From an uncultured Selenomonadaceae bacterium (GTDB lineage: Bacteria > Bacillota > Negativicutes > Selenomonadales > Selenomonadaceae), in the NCBI GenBank assembly GCA_905233325.1, contig CAJODU010000049.1:1-16404 (forward strand): a stretch of 16,404 nt of DNA, written 5' to 3'. Numbering within the stretch: position 1 is the first letter of the stretch; each line of letters opens with the position of its first letter. Below are positions 1-9,100 of this stretch, in pieces. A program made the position numbers and the translations under genes. The notes beneath the pieces were generated by a model. That model was not told where the DNA came from. It was given only the letters and a program-made list of their open reading frames with translations, and made no database searches.

Positions 1-100
1 CTATAACGGAAACATTTAAAGCCTGCCGATTGTTGCGGACTACATCAAGTGCCTGAGTACCTATAGAGCCGGTTGAACCGAGTATTGCAATATTTTTCAC
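1..100 (-). CDS. dxr: 1-deoxy-D-xylulose 5-phosphate reductoisomerase, N-terminal fragment
   Basis: Only the first 33 codons are in the window; the gene runs off the left edge. Dxr makes 2-C-methyl-D-erythritol 4-phosphate from DXP with NADPH, the first committed step of the non-mevalonate isoprenoid pathway, in the cytoplasm. Reading the minus strand from GTG at 100-98 gives VKNIAILGSTGSIGTQALD, which is the characteristic Dxr N-terminus; GSTGSIG (residues 8-14) is the dinucleotide-binding glycine motif. The ribosome site AAGGAGGGG lies inside the last codons of the upstream yigZ-type gene, whose stop is 5 bases before this GTG, so the two genes are probably cotranscribed and translationally coupled. 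The motif is nearly diagnostic even though the fragment is short. Confidence 0.9.
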   Translation of the reverse strand, partial: MKNIAILGSTGSIGTQALDVVRNNRQALNVSVI

Positions 101-105
101 GTTAA

Positions 106-756
106 TCACCCCTCCTTACCCTCAACAGCAACAAGTATTTCTTCTTCAAGTGTATGTGTAAAGTTCGCTGCCGTCAAGTCTTTTAATTCTGTCAATCTTG
201 AATCAATATCTTCAGGCAATATCAATAAAGTTATTTGCACATTGTCAGTATAATCTTTATTCTCGACGGTGATATTTTTGCTTCGGATCCAGTTTTCGAC
301 GACGGCGAAAAGATTATAATTGACAGTAATGCTGAGGCGTTGCATAGGTGTCATGGTAACAATCTTCGACGCGGCGAGACCAAGTGCGGCAGTATGAGAG
401 TAAGCACGAATGAGGCCGCCGGCACCGAGTTTGATTCCGCCGAAGTATCGCGTCACAACTATCATAGTATTGACGAGTTCGTTTTTTTTGATAGTCTCTA
501 AGATTGGATTGCCTGCCGTGCCGCCGGGTTCACCGTCATCGTTGGACTTTTGCTTGCTGCCGTCGACGCCAAGCACCCAAGCAGAACAGTTATGGGTGGC
601 GTCAAAATACTTTTTCTTGAGCTGTTGGAGGAAAGTTTTGGCAGTTTCCTCATCTTCCACCTGCTTGACATGAGCAATAAATTTTGACTTATTGATCTCG
701 TATTCCGCTTTAAAAATTTCACCGTTCAAGACAGTTTTATACTTTTTCAGTGACAT
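106..756 (-). CDS. yigZ: YigZ / IMPACT family protein (UPF0029)
   Basis: A 216-residue cytoplasmic protein of the usual YigZ length. The N-terminal UPF0029 domain (about 15-125) carries the family signatures DDGEPGGTAGNPIL (73-86) and VTRYFGGIKLGAGGL (101-115); the C-terminal third (about 138-205) corresponds to the DUF1949 ferredoxin-like domain. Eukaryotic relatives (IMPACT/Yih1) bind Gcn1 and affect translation control; the bacterial role is not established, so no function is assigned. ATG at 756-754 is preceded by GAGGT at 6-8 bases. The gene precedes dxr with a 5-base gap, suggesting a short operon. Its promoter must lie in 757-880, shared with the divergent RTX gene, but I could not fix a convincing -35/-10 pair on this strand. 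Confidence 0.93.
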   Translation of the reverse strand: MSLKKYKTVLNGEIFKAEYEINKSKFIAHVKQVEDEETAKTFLQQLKKKYFDATHNCSAWVLGVDGSKQKSNDDGEPGGTAGNPILETIKKNELVNTMIVVTRYFGGIKLGAGGLIRAYSHTAALGLAASKIVTMTPMQRLSITVNYNLFAVVENWIRSKNITVENKDYTDNVQITLLILPEDIDSRLTELKDLTAANFTHTLEEEILVAVEGKEG

Positions 757-806
757 AGCCTACCTCGAAATTAATTAAATATTTTAGTTAATCTAATTCT
801 TCACAC

Positions 807-829
807 TGACAAAATTTCCTTGACAAAAT
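807..829. repeat. Direct repeat of TGACAAAAT in the yigZ/RTX intergenic region
   Basis: The 9-mer TGACAAAAT occurs at 807-815 and again at 821-829, 14 bases apart, in the 192-bp stretch (757-948) between two divergent genes. The second copy gives a consensus -35 hexamer (TTGACA, 820-825) but no good -10 follows at 16-18 bases. It could be a regulator site or chance in AT-rich DNA. Apart from this and the promoter at 880-908, the stretch holds only AT-rich sequence including one TTAATCTAA (788-796). Confidence 0.3.
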
Positions 830-879
830 AGTCCAAAATTTAACCTAAATTAAAAATTTTTAATTGTGGCGGTTTTTGC

Positions 880-908
880 TTGACGCCGTCGGGATTTTAT
901 GATACTTT
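880..908 (+). promoter_or_regulatory. Probable sigma-70 promoter of the RTX gene
   Basis: TTGACG at 880-885 and TACTTT at 903-908 are separated by 17 bases, and TG at 900-901 one base before the -10 adds an extended -10 element. Transcription would begin near 915, about 35 bases before the chosen start codon at 949. This also argues against starting the protein at the TTG at 880, which would lie inside the -35. It is a sequence match only. Confidence 0.5.
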
Positions 909-948
909 TAACATAGGAATACTTGTACAGGGAAGGAAGGCGTTTATT

Positions 949-3900
949 ATGAGTATGATAACAGTTGACGGTTCTGCAAATGATAATAATGAGATTACTT
1001 TTTCTGAATCAGATGTCACATATAATGATACCGACGGAACTTCACAAATAGATGTAATTAAAGCCTTTATGGCTGCTCTTGATAATTCAAACAAAAATTC
1101 ATCGATAGATATGCTTGATGAGGCGATTAAGGCTTGTTCCAACTTTGAGGGTATTAATGATGCCGTTAATCACTTTCTTTATGATGCCTCTATTGCTTCA
1201 AGTGCCTCTGATTTCTTGACGAATTACTGCGGCATCATTGTTGGCGGTAATGATACCGGTGCTATCACCGGCTCTGATGCAGGCGGCTCTACTGCAAAGA
1301 ATGGATCCGATATTGTGCCTGAGACAGACAATATCAACACCGGTTTCACTGCTACTTCTTTCACCATTAATGGTCTTACACTTACACTTGATACTTCTTC
1401 TTACAACAGTGATGATGACGCCCATAAAACTATCTGGCAAGCCCTCAAGACTTGGTGGGTTGATGGTGCCCTTAACCTTATCTCGGAATCTTACGGCTCT
1501 AACTATGGTTTTTCTTCTACCTCATCAGCAACAATCAAAAAGATCACCGTCCAATTCACCACTGATAGTAAAAGCAGTGCTCTTGCTTCGGTTGGTCACA
1601 CTTATAATTCTGGTGACGGAAAGGCCGCCTCTCTTACACTAAATATTAATATGAAGTATTATAGTGATGTGACCTCAACTTCTATCAACAGCAATAAAGA
1701 CGGTGCAAGCAGCACCTCCGGCTCTATATATCTTGACCGTGTCCTTGCTCACGAGTTTACTCACGCTGTTATGGCGGCTAATATCAACTGGTTTAGTGCC
1801 CTGCCTCTTTGGATTATTGAAGGTATGGCTGAACTCACTCACGGTATTGATGATGTCAGAGGCAGCATTTCCATCTTAGCAAATAATACCTCCCTACTTA
1901 CTAATGTCGTAAAGTCGATGTCCAATGACAGTAAAGATTATACTAGTGATTATGCCTATTCAGGCGGTTTTATGTTCCTTCGCTGGCTCGCCAAAAATTA
2001 CAATTCCGGCGATGTTCTGTACGGCACAGAGTACAACGACAACGACACCAAGCAGGGCAAGGGCAAAAATAAGAAACTCTATCGCTCAATCAACAACACA
2101 GGCAACAACAAGACTATTTACGCCCTCGCCGGCAATGATAAAATCACCAACTCCGGCAGCTATGTCACTGTTGTTGGCGGTACCGGCAATGATACCATCA
2201 ACCTCAACGGCTCCAGTGAGACTGTTGTCTACTCCAGCGGAGACGGCAAAGATGTCCTCATCGGTTTTGGTGAGTCCGACTCAATCAGCATTGCGGCGGG
2301 TGCAATCACCACCTCAACACTCAAGAAGAATAATGTTATTCTCACGGTCGGCAAGGGGACAATCACCCTCAACGACGCCAAAGGGCAGTTGCTCAATGTT
2401 ATCGACGCTGACGGCAACCTCTCAACCAAGATGTACGGCAAGGGCACGGTCACTGTGCAGGGTTTCAACACTAATGATACTATTGAAGGCTGGGCAAAGG
2501 CTGATTCGCTCAACGGTGCCAACGGAGATGATACCCTCATTGGCGGCAAGGGCAATGACAGCTTGACGGGCGGCAGCGGTGCTGATATCTTCTACTATGC
2601 GAAGGGGCACGGCAAAGATGTTATCACGGACTATACCGCCGGCGAAGATGTTATCGTCCTTGACGGCGTCAGCGTCACCAAGTCCGCCCTCGTCAAGAAG
2701 TCTGCAACCGATATGACTTTCACCGTTACAAAGGGTTCCATTCGCGTCAACAATGCCGTCGGCAACAGAATCACCTTCAAGGACACCTCAAATAATACCT
2801 TGCTCAGTCAGACCTTCGGCACTTCTTATATGAACGTCACCAACAGCGATTTTGCAACCATTAACACTGCCATTGACGCGACTGTCCTCACCGTTGACGC
2901 CTCTGCTCGTACGAATGATGTTATGCTCATCGGCAATGCAAAGGATAACTATATCAAACTCAGTAACGGCAATATCAATGAGACTGTCACCACCGGCAAG
3001 GGCAAGGATACTGTTGAGTATCTCGGCGGCAATGCTACTATCACCGACTATACTGCCGGCTCTGATGTTATCAAGTTCACCAACTCCGAGATTGTCAGTG
3101 CCAAATTCAACAGCAGCAATGAGGTCGTCTTTACTCTCAAAGATACCGGCACCACGACGGCGACAAGCACTTTGACGTTACAAAATATGCTCAAGAAGAA
3201 GAAAGTGCAGAAGGTAACTGTCATTGATAAGGACGGGATCACTTACGCACAGACTTTCGGCGATCCTATTTTGACTATCGGCAACGGCGACGGTGACACT
3301 GTTATTGCCAACTCTGATGTCACGGTTATGAATGCTGCCAAACGCACCAAAGCCGTCTACTTGATAGGCAATGAATATGACGGTACTATCAAGGGCGGCA
3401 CTAAGGACGATACAATCTCGGCGGGCTTGGGCAATGATTATGTAACCGGCGGCAAGGGCAATGATCTCTTCATCTTCAGCGGCGGCAAGGATACTATCGG
3501 CGATTATTCGGCAGCCAAGAATAATATGGACGCAATCACCCTCAGCAGTTACGCCTTTGATAACTATTACGTCGACGGCAAGAATGTCGTTATGACGTTC
3601 AAGAATGGTGGTGTTTCTCTGCAGGAGTCAGATACAAGTCTCACTATCGTCAACGGCAAGGATAAAGAGATTACTGTCAATGGTGCCGCCCGCGTCTATA
3701 ATGATTATTATGAAAAAATCTTCGCCAAGAAGGACACCACCGCCACCTACAATGCTGCGGGCAGTGATGATTCCCTCCATACCGCCAAGTTGATTGACGC
3801 CTCAAAGAAAACTTCTTCAATCTACATCACCGGCAACAACTTCGACGACGGCACAATCAGCACTATCAAAGGCGGCACTAAGGCTGATACTATCAAGGGC

Positions 3901-4923
3901 GGCACAGGCAGCGATATTCTCACCGGCGGCAAGGGTGCTGACCTCTTCATCTACGCCGACGGCAATGATACTGTCACCGACTACACCGCAGGGACGGATA
4001 TAATCTCCTTCGACGGTGCAAGTCTGCTCAGTGCCTCATACAACAGCAATGATCTTGTATTCACCACTGACAAAGGCACTCTTACGATACAGAAGGCAAT
4101 CAAGAAGAAAAAGGATCAAAAGATAACTATCCTCGACGGTAAGGATCAGACGGCTCAAGTCTATGGGCGTGATTCGTTGACTATTGGTGCATCTGACGGT
4201 GCCACTGTTGACTTGAGGAGGGCTGTCAATTCTGAAGTCACAACCGTCAATGCAAGCGGCAGAGGTGCCACGGCTCCGATTGTCATTTACGGCAACACTA
4301 AGTCGGACAATATCACCGGCTCCAAGGGTGATGATACTATAGTTCTTTCGACTGATACAGGACGCGGCAAGGCAACAATCACCTATACCGCCGGCAATGA
4401 TAAAATCACCAACTTCGGGACGGCTGATATATTGACTCTTTCCAAAGGGCAGACCGCCGCGACTGCAACCAAGGTGAGCGACACCAACTACAAGATAACC
4501 ATCAACAACAGCAAGAAAAAGGCAGTTGGTACGCTTGACATTTCAGGCATCTTTACAACGAGTCTGGGGACTTCAGCGACTTACAAAGGCACCGGCACCG
4601 ATACTGACACCTACTATGATATCACCAACTATGTTGATGTCGGCGGGAATAAGGTCGCCTATGATGTACAGTCTAAGGTGAAGGTAACTTCCGCCACCTA
4701 TGAAGAACGCTTTGATGACTACCTTGAGAGCGTGGATATTTTCGGTGATACTGTCCTGTCGACGGCTTACGAGCTTAACGACCTCACTTCAATCAAGGAC
4801 AGCTCCGCCGTGCTTGACTATACTTCACCGCCAACGAATGTTAATACTTCTGCCTTGACGAATGAGTTTGATATTACATTTGATATTTCGAGTTACAATG
4901 AAAAAATTGATAAAAATAAATAG
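949..4923 (+). CDS. Large RTX-repeat protein with N-terminal HExxH metalloprotease-like domain
   Basis: A 1324-residue protein, probably secreted and calcium-binding. The frame is open from 880, but ATG at 949 has GGAAGGAAGG 8 bases upstream and lies downstream of a likely promoter, so I start there. Residues 1-115 form an acidic Asp/Asn/Ser-rich leader without a Sec signal peptide, then a Gly/Ser linker. Residues about 125-330 form a gluzincin-like protease domain: HEFTH (H268, E269, H272) followed by LPLWIIEGMAEL with E291 as likely third zinc ligand; the pattern recalls the protease domain of flagellinolysins. From about residue 385 there are five or six related modules, each with GGxGxDxx nonapeptides (e.g. 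GGKGNDSLTGGSGAD), then a DYTAGxDxI strand and an LTxxxxxKKKKxQKxTxID strand. RTX proteins normally leave by a type I system; no ABC exporter gene is in the window. The C-terminal 100 residues are acidic and repeat-free and may hold the export signal. The substrate is unknown. Confidence 0.85.
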   Translation: MSMITVDGSANDNNEITFSESDVTYNDTDGTSQIDVIKAFMAALDNSNKNSSIDMLDEAIKACSNFEGINDAVNHFLYDASIASSASDFLTNYCGIIVGGNDTGAITGSDAGGSTAKNGSDIVPETDNINTGFTATSFTINGLTLTLDTSSYNSDDDAHKTIWQALKTWWVDGALNLISESYGSNYGFSSTSSATIKKITVQFTTDSKSSALASVGHTYNSGDGKAASLTLNINMKYYSDVTSTSINSNKDGASSTSGSIYLDRVLAHEFTHAVMAANINWFSALPLWIIEGMAELTHGIDDVRGSISILANNTSLLTNVVKSMSNDSKDYTSDYAYSGGFMFLRWLAKNYNSGDVLYGTEYNDNDTKQGKGKNKKLYRSINNTGNNKTIYALAGNDKITNSGSYVTVVGGTGNDTINLNGSSETVVYSSGDGKDVLIGFGESDSISIAAGAITTSTLKKNNVILTVGKGTITLNDAKGQLLNVIDADGNLSTKMYGKGTVTVQGFNTNDTIEGWAKADSLNGANGDDTLIGGKGNDSLTGGSGADIFYYAKGHGKDVITDYTAGEDVIVLDGVSVTKSALVKKSATDMTFTVTKGSIRVNNAVGNRITFKDTSNNTLLSQTFGTSYMNVTNSDFATINTAIDATVLTVDASARTNDVMLIGNAKDNYIKLSNGNINETVTTGKGKDTVEYLGGNATITDYTAGSDVIKFTNSEIVSAKFNSSNEVVFTLKDTGTTTATSTLTLQNMLKKKKVQKVTVIDKDGITYAQTFGDPILTIGNGDGDTVIANSDVTVMNAAKRTKAVYLIGNEYDGTIKGGTKDDTISAGLGNDYVTGGKGNDLFIFSGGKDTIGDYSAAKNNMDAITLSSYAFDNYYVDGKNVVMTFKNGGVSLQESDTSLTIVNGKDKEITVNGAARVYNDYYEKIFAKKDTTATYNAAGSDDSLHTAKLIDASKKTSSIYITGNNFDDGTISTIKGGTKADTIKGGTGSDILTGGKGADLFIYADGNDTVTDYTAGTDIISFDGASLLSASYNSNDLVFTTDKGTLTIQKAIKKKKDQKITILDGKDQTAQVYGRDSLTIGASDGATVDLRRAVNSEVTTVNASGRGATAPIVIYGNTKSDNITGSKGDDTIVLSTDTGRGKATITYTAGNDKITNFGTADILTLSKGQTAATATKVSDTNYKITINNSKKKAVGTLDISGIFTTSLGTSATYKGTGTDTDTYYDITNYVDVGGNKVAYDVQSKVKVTSATYEERFDDYLESVDIFGDTVLSTAYELNDLTSIKDSSAVLDYTSPPTNVNTSALTNEFDITFDISSYNEKIDKNK
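2101..4600 (+). repeat. Tandem RTX modules inside the large secreted protein
   Basis: Five modules plus a degenerate sixth are visible at about 2101-2535, 2536-2990, 2991-3420, 3421-3897, 3898-4340 and 4341-4600. Each combines RTX nonapeptides (clearest at 2503-2600, 3391-3480 and 3868-3960), a DYTAG-type segment, a beta-hairpin with a lysine run (KKKK in modules 3 and 5) and a second conserved strand ending in an xIxGNxxD-type motif. At DNA level the 17-mer GGCGGCAAGGGCAATGA is shared by the second and fourth module starts and is nearly kept in the fifth. This points to growth by internal duplication followed by divergence. Boundaries are approximate. Confidence 0.75.
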
Positions 4924-4964
4924 CCGGTTGTTGTTTGGATTTTTCGATTGGAAATGCGGGCAGG

Positions 4965-4992
4965 TTTCGTTGTATCGAGCGTCTAAACGAAA
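4965..4992. repeat. Inverted repeat upstream of the LysR-type regulator
   Basis: TTTCGTT (4965-4971) and AACGAAA (4986-4992) form perfect 7-base arms around a 14-base centre, 35 bases before the regulator start at 5027. LysR-type proteins often repress their own gene from an upstream dyad, so this could be its operator. It has no T-run, so it is a poor candidate terminator for the RTX gene, and I see no other terminator in 4924-5026. Confidence 0.35.
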
Positions 4993-5026
4993 GTGTCGGT
5001 CGTTGTGTATGGGGTAGGTGACCAAG

Positions 5027-5929
5027 GTGGAATTGCGGCAGTTAGAATATTTTTATCATGTAGGAACTTTTGAAAACTTCACTCGTGCGGCTCAAAATCT
5101 GCATGTATCGCAGCCCTCAGTGACAAAGGCAGTCAAGGCACTTGAGACTGAATTGCAGTTGACATTAATTGATCGAACTCAGAAGAAAATCTCACTGACC
5201 GCAGAGGGCAAGGTCTTCCTGAACTATGCTCAAAAGATAATGCAGATAGTTGAGGAAACCAAGCAAAATATGCTGCTTTTCAAGTGTAAAAAGGAAAATA
5301 CCATTAAATTCGGTTTGCCGCCGATGATTGAGGCTTATCTTTTTCCTGACTTCTTTATAAAATTCCGAGCGGCTTATCCTAATATTGAATTGGATATACA
5401 AGAGTTCAGTGACTCCGGTGAGATTTGTCAAAAACTCAAGGACGGCACCTTAGATTTTGGGATAGTGCTAACTCCCTCAAATAGCAAGCATAAACTTTCC
5501 ATTAAACTTATGAGCGACAAATACAGTCTGTGCCTACCAAAAAGTCACCGTCTGACCACCAAAAGTAAAGTAAACTTTGCAGATCTGAAAGATGAAAAAT
5601 TTATTTTGCAGCAGGGCGGCACCTACCAACACAGAAAGATTCACGAATACTGTGCCAAATGCGGCTACAGTCCCAACATCTTGTTGTGTACCTCGCAGCT
5701 CAAAACTATCAAGCAGCTTGTTACAAATGAGGCAGGTATATCCCTGTTGCCTAACTTTGTGCTGAATGCCGAAACGGATTTTTGCCGCAAGGATATTTCG
5801 CCGCCGCTGGGTTTTGATGTTTCGCTGGCTTGGGGTAAGACTAAGGCTCTGCCCAACAATTACAATAAATTTATAGATTTCGTTAAATCGTCCTTTGATG
5901 TGACAGAATCAACACAAACCGTAACTTGA
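5027..5929 (+). CDS. LysR-family transcriptional regulator
   Basis: A cytoplasmic DNA-binding protein of 300 residues, normal for LysR family members. The N-terminal winged helix-turn-helix (about 1-60) has the family pattern LRQLEYFYHV, then FTRAAQNLHVSQPSVTKAVK as the recognition region, and LIDRT plus LTAEG at the wing. Residues about 87-295 form the periplasmic-binding-protein-like effector domain (IKFGLPPM start, DFGIVL, AGISLLPNF). The effector cannot be inferred. The frame is open from GTG at 5018, but GTG at 5027 gives the typical family start (V/M-ELRQLEYF) and has AGGTGA 5 bases upstream, so I prefer it. It is followed after 10 bases by the small gene at 5940 and then smc, on the same strand and closely spaced, so all three may be cotranscribed. 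No obvious metabolic target gene is adjacent. Confidence 0.9.
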   Translation: MELRQLEYFYHVGTFENFTRAAQNLHVSQPSVTKAVKALETELQLTLIDRTQKKISLTAEGKVFLNYAQKIMQIVEETKQNMLLFKCKKENTIKFGLPPMIEAYLFPDFFIKFRAAYPNIELDIQEFSDSGEICQKLKDGTLDFGIVLTPSNSKHKLSIKLMSDKYSLCLPKSHRLTTKSKVNFADLKDEKFILQQGGTYQHRKIHEYCAKCGYSPNILLCTSQLKTIKQLVTNEAGISLLPNFVLNAETDFCRKDISPPLGFDVSLAWGKTKALPNNYNKFIDFVKSSFDVTESTQTVT

Positions 5930-5939
5930 GGTGATATTG

Positions 5940-6134
5940 ATGTTAGGAACTAAATCAAAAGCAACAAAAATCGGAACCCCTAGGATTTTCAATCGCAAAA
6001 TAAGAAGAACTCATTCAAAACCAACATTAGAGCAGCAGCTTAAAGCTATTGACGACTTGAGTAATTCGCTTACCATTGAGGAAAAAAGGGAATTTATCAA
6101 AATAATGGACGAAATGGAAAATAATCTGTATTAA
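5940..6134 (+). CDS. Small basic-to-acidic protein of unknown function
   Basis: I do not recognise this 64-residue protein. The first half is basic (residues 1-30, rich in Lys/Arg/Thr, including FNRKIRRTHSKP) and the second half is acidic and probably helical (QLKAIDDLSNSLTIEEKREF and onward). There is no membrane segment or signal peptide. ATG at 5940 is preceded by GAGGTGAT at a good distance; an in-frame GTG at 5931 is too close to that site. It starts 10 bases after the LysR-type gene and ends 15 bases before smc, so it sits in a tight three-gene cluster, which together with the ribosome site supports its being translated. A function with smc is only suggested by position. Confidence 0.6.
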   Translation: MLGTKSKATKIGTPRIFNRKIRRTHSKPTLEQQLKAIDDLSNSLTIEEKREFIKIMDEMENNLY

Positions 6135-6149
6135 AAGGGTGGTTGTTCT

Positions 6150-9100
6150 TTGCATCTTAATCGATTGGAGATGTATGGCTTTAAATCCTTTGCCAACAAA
6201 GTTGAAATTGAGTTCGGTAAAGGAATCACGGGAATAGTAGGTCCTAACGGCAGCGGCAAGAGTAATATTTCTGATGCTATTCGCTGGGTGCTTGGAGAGC
6301 AGAATATCAGAAATATTCGCGGCAGTCAGCTTGCAGATGTGATCTTCAAAGGCAGCAGTACAAGACGTGCCGCCGGTGTTGCTGAAGTTCTGATTAACTT
6401 CGAGAATGACGGCGATCTGCCCATTGATTTCAAAGAGATTGACATTCAACGCAAAATATATCGCACCGGTGAAAGTGAGTTTTACATCAATCGAAGTCGC
6501 TGCCGCCTCAAGGATATCAGCGATCTCTTTGCTGATACCGGCATAGGTCTCGGTGGAATAAGTATCATAAGTCAAAATCGCGTCGACGATATACTCAAGG
6601 CAAAGCCTGAGGAGCGGCGCGTTTTCTTTGAAGAGACAATCGGCGTTACCAAATATCGCAACCGCAAGCGTGAGACTCTCCACAGGATTGATGACACTGA
6701 AGTCAACCTCGTTCGTGCCGCGGATATTATCAGCGAGATTGAATCTCAATTAAAACCATTAAAAATTCAAGCAGAGCGTACGAATAAATATAATGACCTC
6801 ACAAAGGAACGCCGCAGTCTTAAATTGACTTTACTCAATCGAAAGTACAATCAACTCAAGGACGAGTTGGAGTCGCAATCACAGTCACATCAATACATCA
6901 GTGACAACCTCCTTGAGGTGCAGACTAAGCTAAACACCGAGGAAGTCACCAAGGAAAGACTTGCCAAGGAAGTCACGGACGTTGAAAACAGCTTACAGCG
7001 GCAAAGTGAACAAAATGAAGGTATTCGTCAACAGTTTGACACGGCGTCCGCTGAAATCACAAAATTGACAGAGCGGCAAAAGCAGGGGCAGCTTGAGCAT
7101 AGCAGATATCAAAAGGAGCAGCATAAACTGTCAACGGATATGGAATCCTCAAAAAATAATCTGAATGAGCTCAAGGGAACCCTGACTAAACAGCGTGAGG
7201 ACTTTGTCAATCAACAGCGACTATTGAAGGACATTCAAAAAGAGCATAGCGAACAGGAAAATCTCCTGAAGTCCCAAAATACGCAGCGTCGCAACAGAGA
7301 AAAGCATATATCTGAACTTCAACAGAAGATTGCAAGGGCACAGAATGAGGCAAAGATTGTTGAGCATGATCTTAAATCTTTCAATAAGAATCAGCAGACT
7401 TACAAGGATAATGAGATTAAGCTGAAGGGCGAAATGGAACAGCTTAACAAGGATTATGAGATATTGAAGGCACAGCAGCAGTCTAATGATGAAGAAGCCG
7501 TGCAGATAAAAAATCAGCAATACGAATTGAAACAATCTTTTGAGTCCGAATCGCAACACAATAAAAAGCTGCAAAGTGAGCAAGAGCAGCAGAATCGTAA
7601 ATTACAAGGCTTAGAAAGCCGCCTGCAGATACTCAAGCGTATGCAGCAGAACTATGAGGGATTTGCTAAGGCACCAAAGGCAGTATTAATGAGCAAGGAG
7701 CCTTGGCGGAAGAACATATACGGTGCAGTTGGCGAGTTGTTTGTCGTGCCGCAAAAATTTACTACAGCGATAGAAATTGCCCTCGGAGGCAGTGTCCAGA
7801 ATATCGTCACGGAGAACGAAGAGACAGCAAAAGCCGCCATTGACTTCTTGAAGAGATCAAGGCTGGGGCGGGTGACTTTCCTGCCGCTGTCGAGAATCTC
7901 ACCTTATGCAAGTCTCCGAAAGATTGAAGAGACAGGTGCGATAGGATTTGCCAATGAGCTGGTACAGATTGATCCGAAATTGCAAAAAATATCAGACTTC
8001 CTGCTCTCAAGGACGCTGATTGTTGATACTATAGACAATGCCCTTAAAATTGCACGGCGTCACAACATCAGGATAGTGACTCTTGAGGGTGAAGTCCTAA
8101 ACGTCGGCGGCTCCATATCCGGCGGCAGCAGCAAGCAGATTGAAAGCAATATCTTCAGTCGTACTGATGAAATTCAAAAATTGACGGTCGACTTGCGAGA
8201 AGTTGAAGATATTCTGAAAGATATTGAGCAGCAGCGTGAAACTTCAATAAACAACATGCAATCACTCAAAATTAAAATAGAGGAACTCAACCAAAAGTAT
8301 AATACCATTGAGGTCAAGAGTGCCGAAAATCGCGTCAACATAAAACAATTTGAAAAATCTATCAACGAAAAGCAGAACGAACTTGACAAGTTAAACCGTT
8401 CGTTAAAAGGAGAAGCTCAATCAATCGCTGAACTGCAGGAACAGCGTCAAAACTACATAGACATCATTGACAGCCTTAACAATGAGCTTGAATCCTCACA
8501 AACGCAGATTAATGATATATCGGTGAATCTGTCCGAGAGTGAGGAAAAAGTGAAAAACCTTTCCAAAAGTCTCAAAAAGTTGGAGATTGACAGCGCGGTG
8601 AGTGAGCAGCAGATCATAAGGACAGAAAATCAACTTGAACTCTTGCAAAACAAGATCGCAAATGATGAATATTCAATGAAAAATTTACGTACCGAAGAGA
8701 AAACTCTACTTAAAAATCTTTCCTCCAATGCAATTACACTTTCAAATTTGACCAAAGAATGTGATCTGCTAAAAATTCGCTTGGAGCAAGGGAATGAGCA
8801 GGTAAAAATCATGTATGCCGAAAAAATGGAGAAACAAGCGGCAACAGTGAACTCTGAAAAAATCCTGCGCGACTTGAATCGACAAGTTACATCATCAAAA
8901 AATCAGCTCCATGACATTGAGCTGATTATATCACAACTTCAAATGAAAATAGCGGACTGTGAAGAGAAAATCCGCACAGAATCCGCAAACAGTGAGGAAT
9001 TGACTGCCCGCTCTGATTTAAGCGAAGAGGAAATAACTGATCGTTTGAGTGCCGTTGAGGGTGAGTTGATTGATATAGGTGCAGTAAATCCCAATGCGCC

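Noticed and set aside
880..948. Upstream extension of the RTX protein to TTG at 880 (23 more residues)
   Set aside because: No ribosome site before 880, the codon lies within a likely -35 element, and ATG at 949 has a strong ribosome site 8 bases upstream.
1238..2566. Long plus-strand frames at 1238-1642 and 1925-2566
   Set aside because: They overlap the RTX gene in another frame, show low-complexity Ser/Pro/Leu composition and no ribosome site.
2100..4600. CRISPR-like or satellite repeat
   Set aside because: The repeated GGC-rich DNA is in frame inside a coding sequence and is explained by RTX protein modules.
6027..6749. 240-residue open frame on the minus strand
   Set aside because: It is antisense to the unmistakable SMC N-terminus and to the small gene before it, has no family signature, and is explained as a shadow of SMC codon use.
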